NCBI RefSeq assembly: GCF_001647285.1
Contig: NZ_LRML01000002.1
Coordinates: 372,001 to 436,000 of the forward strand
Length of the DNA: 64,000 nt
From: Rufibacter roseus
GTDB lineage: Bacteria > Bacteroidota > Bacteroidia > Cytophagales > Hymenobacteraceae
Direction of reading: 5' to 3'
Positions within the stretch are counted from its first letter, which is position 1, and each line of letters opens with the position of its first letter. A model generated the notes under the pieces. The model ran no database searches and had not been told where the DNA came from. It saw nothing but the letters and a program-made list of their open reading frames with translations. This document shows, piece after piece, positions 6,825-13,515 of the stretch. The translations under genes were made by a program, and so were the position numbers.

Positions 6825-6841
6825 ACTCCGGCCCTGGGTAC
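6825..6841 (+). repeat. attR, 17-bp direct repeat
   Basis: An identical copy of 390-406 without the rest of a tRNA, marking the right junction of the integrated element. Confidence 0.92.
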
Positions 6842-7197
6842 TTTGAGAGGACAGTTCAGATATTCTGACGCTGTCCTCTTTTTTATTCTCCTGCACCTAA
6901 TAAACCAAGAGCTACTAATCATAAAACCGCAGATCATCTGGTCGGTATCATATTGCTTGCTGAACAAGAAACTTCTGAAAAAAATAATCTACAATTCTTA
7001 AGCGGGTGGCACTATAGAGAGATTTGCTCCTAAATCAAATACTCAAGCTGCTCAAATTTCAAGATTACATAAATTGGCATTTGCACCTTCCCATGAAGCT
7101 TTTCCTTATGGGCACCGGAGCAGTGCTCTTTAAACCTATTTATACATTACAAGTTTAAGGTAGTAGACTATATTAGTTTAATCTACCTTGGCTTCAT
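6842..7197. other. Intergenic region right of attR
   Basis: Chromosomal sequence resumes here. It begins with a terminator (6846-6884) and then carries about 310 bp without a gene, AT-rich toward the 7198 start, presumably including that gene's promoter. No other structure seen. Confidence 0.5.
6846..6884 (+). terminator. Original chromosomal tRNA-Leu terminator, displaced by the element
   Basis: Stem AGAGGACAG/CTGTCCTCT with an inner TCAGA/TCTGA and a run of T. It sits immediately after attR, where the tRNA terminator would be before insertion. Confidence 0.8.
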
Positions 7198-8436
7198 ATG
7201 AAAACATTACTACGCTCTGCTGCTTATCTACTGGCATGCATATTTTTCCTCTCTTGCAATGACAGTTCTGAAACAGCAGATGAAAAGACCCTAGACAACT
7301 GTACTCCACTAGAAAACCGTGAAGCAAACGCACCGCACCAGAAACCTGCTTTTGCCGGGCAAACCCGGGCCTGCGCCATATCTTCCTCTACAAATTTTCA
7401 GGTTCAGACATTGGCTAAGGGCTTAGAGCAGCCATGGGCGGTTGAGCCACTTCCTGATGGTTCTTTGCTTGTTACGGAAAAATCTGGGCGGTTACGCATA
7501 ATTTCCGCCAGCGGAGAAGTGGGAGCGCCCATAGCTGGTCTACCTAACGTGGAAGCTGGTGGACAAGCAGGATTGCTTGATGTAGCCTTAAGCCCCAATT
7601 TCAGCACTGACAACACCATTTTCTGGAGTTTTACGGAGCCTTGGGCAGGCGGTAATGGAACGAGTGTGGCTCGAGGCGTGCTTTCTGCAGATAGAACATC
7701 ATTAGGGCAGGTAAAAACTATATTCCGTGCATTGCCAACATATAACAATAAAATGCACTTTGGTTCTAGACTAGCATTTAGTCCGGACGGCATGCTGTAT
7801 GTTACCCTTGGTGAACGTTCAGACTTGGCTACGCGCCCACAGGCACAACACCTTGATAGCCATTTAGGGAAAATCATAAAGATAACTCCTCAAGGAGCAC
7901 CAGCCCCTGACAATCCATTTATAGGACAGGCAGGCGCCTTGCCAGAAATTTGGTCTGTAGGCCATAGAAATGTGGAAGCGGCGGCATTTGACGCTGCCGG
8001 GAAACTATGGATAGTGGATATGGGTCCACAGGGTGGTGATGAACTAAACCTGATACAAAAGGGGAAAAACTATGGGTGGCCATTAGTTACGTACGGTGAA
8101 GAATACTCAGGCAGTCCGGTACCTAACTCAGTTACCCAGAAAGAAGGCTTTGAGCAACCTGTGTATTATTGGGATCCTGTTATCGCTCCATCAGGCGCAC
8201 AGTTTTACTCTGGAAATGCATTTCCAGAGTGGCGCGGCGACTTATTTATTGGAGGCCTGAAAGACAAGCGGCTAGTCAGGCTAAAAATAAAAGATGGAAA
8301 GGTAACCGGAGAAGAGCACTTGCTCCAAGACCGAAACCAACGTATACGAGATGTACGCCAAGGTCCCGATGGTGCCCTATATATAGTGACCGACCAAACA
8401 AATGGCGAGCTTTGGAAGATTTCACCCCGCCAGTAA
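7198..8436 (+). CDS. PQQ-dependent sugar dehydrogenase, YliI/GSDH type, lipoprotein
   Basis: A 412-residue protein with a lipoprotein signal (lipobox FFLSC, Cys20) and a glucose/sorbosone dehydrogenase beta-propeller from about residue 65. Family features visible: LEQPWAVEPLPDGSLLVTEK at the propeller start, FSPDGMLYVTLGER, LGKIIKITPQG, the SVGHRNVEAAAFD calcium/PQQ strand, GPQGGDELNLI, KNYGWPLVTYGEEY, and a late blade with FPEWRGDLFIGGLKDKRLVRL. It should oxidise aldoses with PQQ as cofactor on the periplasmic or outer face, passing electrons to the respiratory chain. No PQQ biosynthesis gene is in the window. It stands alone between the island and the glycan region; the dispersed palindrome at 8461 follows. 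Confidence 0.88.
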   Translation: MKTLLRSAAYLLACIFFLSCNDSSETADEKTLDNCTPLENREANAPHQKPAFAGQTRACAISSSTNFQVQTLAKGLEQPWAVEPLPDGSLLVTEKSGRLRIISASGEVGAPIAGLPNVEAGGQAGLLDVALSPNFSTDNTIFWSFTEPWAGGNGTSVARGVLSADRTSLGQVKTIFRALPTYNNKMHFGSRLAFSPDGMLYVTLGERSDLATRPQAQHLDSHLGKIIKITPQGAPAPDNPFIGQAGALPEIWSVGHRNVEAAAFDAAGKLWIVDMGPQGGDELNLIQKGKNYGWPLVTYGEEYSGSPVPNSVTQKEGFEQPVYYWDPVIAPSGAQFYSGNAFPEWRGDLFIGGLKDKRLVRLKIKDGKVTGEEHLLQDRNQRIRDVRQGPDGALYIVTDQTNGELWKISPRQ

Positions 8437-8460
8437 AAGCGCTTTTATCTTGAAGGTTTA

Positions 8461-8507
8461 CCAGTGTTTTAGCGTTATTTTTTAAAAAATAGCCCTAAAA
8501 CAGCTGG
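8461..8507. repeat. Dispersed palindromic repeat, copy 1
   Basis: CCAG-TGTTTTAG...ATTTTTTAAAAAAT...CTAAAACA-GCTGG. Left stem AGCGTTAT against ATAGCCCT has two mismatches. 25 bp after the sugar dehydrogenase stop, so it may also terminate that transcript. Confidence 0.75.
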
Positions 8508-8630
8508 TATAAAGAAGCAAGAACTAGGGCTAATTTCTTTTATTCAATTCTGTAATTGGCTTCATTTTGAATGTATTATCATTTAAGCATATAAACTTCC
8601 ATTTTATATATTATCTGTTTTAGAGATTTT

Positions 8631-8683
8631 TATTTCTAACCTTCCATAAAACCACATAGTAGTTTTATGGAAGGTTAGAAATA
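8631..8683. repeat. Perfect 22-bp inverted repeat
   Basis: The left arm 8631-8652 (TATTTCTAACCTTCCATAAAAC) is exactly complementary to the right arm 8662-8683 across a 9-base spacer. The right arm lies in the part that aligns with rep. It is not a member of the dispersed palindrome family. Confidence 0.8.
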
Positions 8684-8995
8684 AATGTAGTGTGGAATAC
8701 TTAAGGGTGATTTCCTTGATTTCATCCCCTTTTAGCCTTTGTAGTTCCTCTTAAATGTAAGAGAGTTTGTATGAATTGTTGAGATTGACTTAGATCAGTT
8801 CCCTGTTTAGCCTTAAAACTCCACCTTGTTCTTTGTCAGATGTACTCCCATCTGTTTAGGATTACTGTTGCTAATCTTCTTCACATCAAAAGCAGAAGAA
8901 GCCTTAAAGCTCTCCTCCCCTGGCAGGATTCCATTCTGCTTCCGGACTTCTAACACTTTAACCCAAGCCATTTAAGTACTTCCTACTTTTTTGGA
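8655..8995 (-). pseudogene. Relic of a rolling-circle rep gene
   Basis: This stretch aligns by eye with the C-terminal half of the island's rep gene (about 3040-3385). Shared anchors include ACATCAAAAGCAGA (8884 and 3278 regions), GGCAGGATTCCATTCT, a TAGTTTTAT...AAGTG-type block at the left end, and TCTAAC before a run matching CCAAG. Many substitutions and small indels destroy the frame, and the motif 1-2 part is missing. It sits 1.8 kb outside attR, so it is left over from another related element or from an earlier, larger insertion. Non-functional. Confidence 0.75.
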
Positions 8996-9015
8996 TGCTT
9001 GAAGCTATGCTAAGC

Positions 9016-9060
9016 TGTGCTCGACTAAGACAATTCTAAACACCTGTGTGTTCGAACACG
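9016..9060. promoter_or_regulatory. Paired operator-like sites upstream of the GH109 gene
   Basis: TGTGCTCGACTAA (9016-9028) and the perfect palindrome GTGTTCGAACAC (9048-9059). The central CG pairs are at 9022 and 9053, 31 bp apart. The same spacing is found ahead of susC and the GH3 gene. A central CG in a 12-14 bp palindrome is typical of LacI-family operators. Confidence 0.65.
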
Positions 9061-9307
9061 TTTTTACTAATAGTTAGTTGGATAATAGAATCCCTATCTC
9101 TATTTTTAAATCAGCTATCACTACTTCACCGCTTTACCAAACCACCAGTTAACATATTTTTACCGTTTTGCCTATTCCGCAATTAGGCTATGTAATGGTA
9201 ATACCGAGTTATCTGCTTTTGATGTACCAATGCGCTATATGAAAAGAATCTGAAGCATTCTAATTCTTTTCGCTCACCATAAAACCATGCAAAAAGCGTG
9301 ATTATCT

Positions 9308-10753
9308 ATGAGTAATAACCGTAGAGACTTCCTGAAGCTGGCTGGTCTGGCCGGAGTTGGCCTTGCCAGTACCGGTTTGAGCGGCTGCGCTGCCTCCTCG
9401 TCCGCATCTAATCTAAATTACATCCAGCAGCAGGCTCGTAAAGCAGCTGGACGGCAACAATTTAACATGAGCGGCTATGCTGCTCCCAAACTAGACAAGG
9501 TGCGGATAGGCTATATTGGGTTGGGTATGCGCGGGCCAGGTTCAGTCGTGCGCATGATTCATATAGAAGGGGTGGAAATTAAGGCGCTGTGTGACCTGAG
9601 GCCTGAACGGGTGGCCGCGACTCAGAAGAAAATAGAGAAGTCTGGCCAGCAGCCTATTGCCTACTCTGGCTCTGAGGAAGCCTGGAAAGAAATGTGCGAC
9701 CGAGATGACCTTGACTTGGTTTACATTGCCACGCCCTGGCACCTACACGTGCCTATGGCTGTGTATGCCATGGAGCAGGGCAAACATGTGGCAGTAGAGG
9801 TGCCCGCCGCTACAACTATTGAAGAGTGCTGGCAATTGGTAGAAACGTCAGAGCGCACCAAAAAACATTGCATGATGCTAGAGAACTGCTGCTATGATTT
9901 TTTTGAGATGCTTACCTTGAATATGGCCCGGCAGGGGTTCTTTGGCGAAATAATACACGGGGAGGGAGCTTACATACATGACCTCCTGGACCTAAACTTT
10001 GCCATAACCAGCGAAACTGAAGCAGCCTACCAGGACAATTGGCGCCTCAGGGAGAACGGCCTCCGCAATGGCAACCTTTACCCTACCCATGGGCTTGGGC
10101 CCATCTGCCAGATCATGGATATCAACCGCGGCGACCAAATGGATTATCTTGTCTCCATGGCCTCCAATGACTTCTCCATGGGACCTAAAGCCAAGGAGGC
10201 AGCCGCCAAAGACAGCTACTACCAACAGTTTGTTCATATGAATTTCCGGGGCAACATGAACACCACCACCATCCGGACGAAGAAATGCAAATCTATAATG
10301 GTGCAGCATGATGTGTCCTCTCCCCGACCATATTCCCGCATTCACTTGGTGAGCGGCACCAAGGGCATAGCCCGAAAGTGGCCTACTCCAGCCAAAATAG
10401 CCACTAGCCACCAAAGATGGCTTTCTAAGGAAGAATTCCAAAAGGTGGAGCAACAGTATACGCCCCCGCTTACCAAGAAACTGGGTGAGATGGCAAAGAA
10501 AATAGGTGGGCACGGCGGAATGGATTTCCTGATGGAGTGGCGCTTGATAGATTGCCTTCGGAATGGCTTCCCGCTGGACCAGGACGTGTATGACGCTGCC
10601 CTTTGGAGCGCCATTGCCCCGTTAAGTGAATGGTCGGTGGCTAACCGATCAAACTCTATAGACGTGCCAGACTTTACAAGGGGTGCCTGGCAGAAGAACA
10701 AACCGGTTGATCTAACCTTTGCGGGCGGCGGCACTACCAACGTGAAGGCTTAG
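9308..10753 (+). CDS. Gfo/Idh/MocA-family glycoside hydrolase GH109 (alpha-N-acetylgalactosaminidase type)
   Basis: A 481-residue protein with a Tat signal (RRDFLK at 5-10, then a hydrophobic stretch ending near SGCAAS). An NAD-binding Rossmann fold starts at residue 65 with RIGYIGLGMRGPGSV and continues through IEGVEIKALCDL. LVYIATPWHLHVPMAVYAME, HVAVEVPAATTIEECW and MMLENCCYDFFEM follow the pattern of characterised GH109 enzymes, which use tightly bound NAD+ to release GalNAc by an oxidation-elimination mechanism. Tat export fits a cofactor loaded in the cytoplasm. The substrate is inferred from family. An operator pair lies upstream, and the N-acetylhexosamine kinase at 42105 gives a plausible fate for the product. 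Confidence 0.85.
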   Translation: MSNNRRDFLKLAGLAGVGLASTGLSGCAASSSASNLNYIQQQARKAAGRQQFNMSGYAAPKLDKVRIGYIGLGMRGPGSVVRMIHIEGVEIKALCDLRPERVAATQKKIEKSGQQPIAYSGSEEAWKEMCDRDDLDLVYIATPWHLHVPMAVYAMEQGKHVAVEVPAATTIEECWQLVETSERTKKHCMMLENCCYDFFEMLTLNMARQGFFGEIIHGEGAYIHDLLDLNFAITSETEAAYQDNWRLRENGLRNGNLYPTHGLGPICQIMDINRGDQMDYLVSMASNDFSMGPKAKEAAAKDSYYQQFVHMNFRGNMNTTTIRTKKCKSIMVQHDVSSPRPYSRIHLVSGTKGIARKWPTPAKIATSHQRWLSKEEFQKVEQQYTPPLTKKLGEMAKKIGGHGGMDFLMEWRLIDCLRNGFPLDQDVYDAALWSAIAPLSEWSVANRSNSIDVPDFTRGAWQKNKPVDLTFAGGGTTNVKA

Positions 10754-11106
10754 CATATTACAACCAGTCTTAGAAGCGTTTGAAATTGTCTTTGAGTACT
10801 CCTGTTTTGGGTCTACTTTCTGGAAAACAGGTCCAAAACATAAAGCACGCGAGGTTTCTAAACTCTATAGGTTTGGAAGTGGCAGAATAAAACACCTAAT
10901 GAAAACATGCCCCTTCAGTCCCTCCACTACTAAACCAGCTTTGCCCAGAGGGTGCGCAGGAGAAGATAGCGGGTAGGGCGGCATTAAAGTACAATCTGAT
11001 CCCATTGTTGTAGCCTCACATCAGGTGCGGTCATTATTTTCTAACTAAAAATTTATTCTAAACCAAATAAGCAAACACTAATTACTTTTTTACCTCTTAC
11101 ATAGCT
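10754..11106. other. Intergenic region, GH109 to esterase
   Basis: 353 bp without a gene. It holds one degenerate dispersed palindrome at 10802-10840 and an AT-rich run before the esterase start. No operator-like site seen. Confidence 0.5.
10802..10840. repeat. Dispersed palindromic repeat, copy 2 (degenerate)
   Basis: CTGTTTTGGGTCTACTTTC, short spacer, then GAAAACAGGTCCAAAACA. The outer GTTTTGG/CCAAAAC arms are kept; the inner stem is imperfect. Confidence 0.6.
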
Positions 11107-12021
11107 ATGAAAAAAATACAGCTTATCCTTATGGTGTTATTCACCACAATTGCCTCCATTTCAAATGCACAGAAATTCACCACATTTACTTATTATCAAG
11201 ATGATACGCTAAAATTAGAGCTAGATCTTTTTCTGCCTGCTCAAAAGAGTAAAGAGCCACTTCCTTTGGTCATTTTTGAACACGGCGGAGGGTTCGCTGC
11301 CGGCGACAGATCTGCAGGGCATAACTTCTCCCGTTACCTCGCTAACAGAGGTTATGCCGCTGCAACAATTTCCTATACCCTGTACATGAAAGGCCGAAAC
11401 TATGGCTGCACCGGTCAGTTGCCTGAGAAAATCAAAACCTGGCAAATTGCTGCCAATCAAATGTGGCTAGCCACCTCTTACTTCCTGCAAAACGCGCAAA
11501 AACACGGCATTGACCCCAGCAAAATATTTTTATCAGGCAGTAGCGCCGGTGCCGAGGCTGCGTTGCATGCTGCCTTTTGGGACAGACAAAAAATGAATTT
11601 ATACCCAAATGTCACTCTGCCGGCCACTTTTAAATATGCTGGGGTAGTGTCCGGTGCCGGTGCCATCATGGATTTGAACCTGATCACTCCAAAAAACTTA
11701 ATGCCTGTAATGCTATTCCATGGCAGTGAAGACAAAGGGGTTCCGTATGCTACCGGAGCTCATCATAATTGCCCTACTAATGCCTCTAACTGGTTCATGC
11801 TGTTTGGCGCCTTACCAATTTACAAGCATGTGGTAGAACTGAACGGGAACACAAGACTGGTAACCTTTTGCGGAGGTGCCCATGAGTACAGCGGTGAACT
11901 GTTTAACAAAAAGCAGCACCTGATAATAGATTTTCTTGACAATGTGCTGGCTGGCCAGAAGCAGCAAGAGCATATTATACTAAGCACCGGCAAGAAAAGC
12001 AGCTATTCTTTCTGCGACTAA
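11107..12021 (+). CDS. Secreted alpha/beta-hydrolase (carbohydrate esterase-like)
   Basis: A 304-residue protein with a Sec signal peptide (MKKIQLILMVLFTTIASISNAQ). Alpha/beta-hydrolase elements are readable: the oxyanion-hole motif HGGGFAAGDR (58-67), nucleophile elbow GSSAGAEAA with Ser near 145, an Asp in LFHGSEDKGVPYAT, and the His in GGAHEYSGELF. This is the arrangement of acetyl-esterases of the BD-FAE/lipase-like group often found in polysaccharide loci, where they remove acetyl or feruloyl groups. The substrate cannot be fixed. It is monocistronic, followed by a strong hairpin and facing the convergent regulator gene. Confidence 0.78.
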   Translation: MKKIQLILMVLFTTIASISNAQKFTTFTYYQDDTLKLELDLFLPAQKSKEPLPLVIFEHGGGFAAGDRSAGHNFSRYLANRGYAAATISYTLYMKGRNYGCTGQLPEKIKTWQIAANQMWLATSYFLQNAQKHGIDPSKIFLSGSSAGAEAALHAAFWDRQKMNLYPNVTLPATFKYAGVVSGAGAIMDLNLITPKNLMPVMLFHGSEDKGVPYATGAHHNCPTNASNWFMLFGALPIYKHVVELNGNTRLVTFCGGAHEYSGELFNKKQHLIIDFLDNVLAGQKQQEHIILSTGKKSSYSFCD

Positions 12022-12036
12022 CTTCTTCACACAACA

Positions 12037-12100
12037 AAGCCCTCGTTCCTGTTTTAGCCCTACTTTTATAAAAATAGGGCTAAAACAGGAACGAGGGCTT
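12037..12100. terminator. Bidirectional terminator built around dispersed palindrome copy 3
   Basis: A perfect 26-bp stem from AAGCCCTCGTTC through CTGTTTTAGCCCTA to its complement ending GAACGAGGGCTT, then TTCATTT. The inner GTTTTAGCCCTA/TAGGGCTAAAAC part belongs to the dispersed palindrome family with the stem bases swapped between arms; the outer part is locus-specific. It lies between convergent genes. Confidence 0.8.
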
Positions 12101-12237
12101 TTCATTTATAGCTCTAAACTTTACTGATATCAGATAGGCGCTCCTAAAGTTTTTCTCAATAGTGCATTCCTCTATATTTCAAAAAAGCACAGCAAATAGG
12201 AGCCTATTCATTGTAATTCTGAAGCCTTACATTGATT

Positions 12238-13301
12238 TTACACGTTCAGATAAAATCTTAAATTCTCCTGAGTGATGATGTCAAGCGGTAAATATTTAAT
12301 TGGCTGAATTTCTTTCTTGAAAACTGTCAAGTCAGTTAATTGCTGGATTCCCCAATACCCTTGCCCGAAAGGATTTTGATTGATCAGAAAATCAATAACA
12401 CCTTTTTCCAGATATTCTAAATTCTGCGGCAACAAATCATAGCCTACCAGTTTCACATCATTCCAAGAAAACTTCTCTATATAATACGCTAGTTCAAACG
12501 CTTTTGAGTTAGAAACAAAAACGCCTTTTAAATTGGGATTCTTTTCCTTAAGCTCTAAAATTTGCTGTACAAAAGAAGCATTCTTAGGGTCATCAAAGGT
12601 TTGCTGTATCACCTCAAACTGCCCTACCAGGTGGTCTTTTGAAAAGTAATCTCTAAATCCTTTTTCCTTTTCTAACAAGTGGGCCGAATTTGAAATGTCT
12701 TCGCCAACGTGCGCCACCAAAACCGTTGCGGGCCCAGTCAAACCATAATGCAATAACTTGGCAGCCAACAAACCGCTCTGGTACGAGTCCTGCCCTATGT
12801 AGCTAAGCGCGGAAGAATCAGAAATTTGAGTATTGAACAGAACGTAAGGAATATCCTGCTTTACCCATTCTTCAAAGAAAGCCATTACTTCCTTATGGAA
12901 AATTGGGGCTACAATGATTCCATCAGGATTGTGATTGATTACTTCTGTGGCTTTTTTCTGGAAAGATTCAATGTTGTACGGGTCAAAGATCAGTTGCTCT
13001 ACCACTACACCGTATTGGCTTAACTCCGCTTCAGCTTTTTCAATGCCTGCCTTTGGGTCTTCCCAATACCTGTCTACATCTGGATCTGGAATAAGAGCAA
13101 TGAAAGTATAGGTTCGGTTTGATTTTAAGGTACGAGCAATAAGGTTGGGCTCGTAATTCATCTCCTCCACAATTTTCAGGACCTGCTGTCTTACGTCTTC
13201 TGCTACCCTACCCCGGTTATGTAAAACCCTGTCAACGGTTCCTCTTGAAACTTGTGCCCGCTCCGCTATGTCCTTAATTCGAACTATACTTTTTTTTTCA
13301 T
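12238..13301 (-). CDS. LacI-family transcriptional regulator with a start-codon frameshift in a 9-A tract
   Basis: A LacI/GalR-type repressor with a periplasmic-binding-like sensor domain. The HTH is clear upstream of the first in-frame GTG (13170): RIKDIAERAQVSRGTV then DRVLHNRGRVAEDVRQQVL, hinge NLIARTLKSNRT, then FIALIPDPDVDRYWEDPKAG and a sugar-binding core with QDSYQSGLLAAKLL. The only sensible ATG (13299-13301) is followed by nine A and is one base out of frame with the HTH; ten A would give MKKKSIVRIKDIAE. No ATG, GTG or TTG lies in the HTH frame before a stop. Either transcriptional slippage restores the frame, or this is a homopolymer error or a recent mutation. It is the likely reader of the CG-centred operators. 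Confidence 0.8.
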
Positions 13302-13317
13302 GCTTTTTAAATGTGAA

Positions 13318-13355
13318 TTATAAGCAGTTCCAAAGTTAAGAAACTTTGCTTATAA
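13318..13355. repeat. Inverted repeat just upstream of the lacI-type gene
   Basis: TTATAAGCA (13318-13326) is complementary to TGCTTATAA (13347-13355), with an inner AAGTT/AACTT. It lies 16 bp ahead of the ATG in the leader or promoter and may be an autoregulatory site or a leader hairpin. Confidence 0.5.
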
Positions 13356-13515
13356 TGGTAATTATTTGCAATAGAATAAGTCTACTAGAAGCTTTCACAA
13401 CTGTTTACATCTTTATCAGATAGGGCTTTTCCTATACTAGGCTCTAGATTTTAAAGTTAAATCGTTTTTAAAGCTAATGATTTAATAGCTGCTTCCACTA
13501 ACAAACTTCTTCAGA

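Larger units (their letters stand above)
390..6841. mobile_element. tRNA-Leu-integrated element with HUH Rep and tyrosine integrase
   Basis: A 6.4-kb segment is bounded by identical 17-bp repeats, one overlapping the tRNA-Leu 3' end. The integrase gene sits 177 bp inside the right end, reading leftwards. Inside are Rep, an HTH/Xis-like protein, unknown ORFs and two cargo genes (GNAT, RhtA-like). Both ends carry a near-identical 27-bp block just inside the att repeats. The segment is visibly more AT-rich than the glycan region and contains none of the dispersed palindromes found repeatedly in the chromosome to its right. No conjugation, capsid or partition gene is seen. It could be a mobilisable island, an integrated rolling-circle plasmid or a phage-satellite-like element. 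Confidence 0.88.
8437..9307. other. Intergenic region with palindromes, a rep relic and operators
   Basis: 871 bp without an intact gene. In order it holds a dispersed palindrome (8461-8507), a perfect 22-bp inverted repeat (8631-8683), a degraded rep fragment (about 8655-8995), and a pair of operator-like sites (9016-9060) about 250-290 bp ahead of the GH109 start. Confidence 0.75.

Noticed and set aside
390-6841. The island as a complete microvirus prophage
   Set aside because: Rep is phage-like, but no capsid, pilot or lysis protein can be seen.
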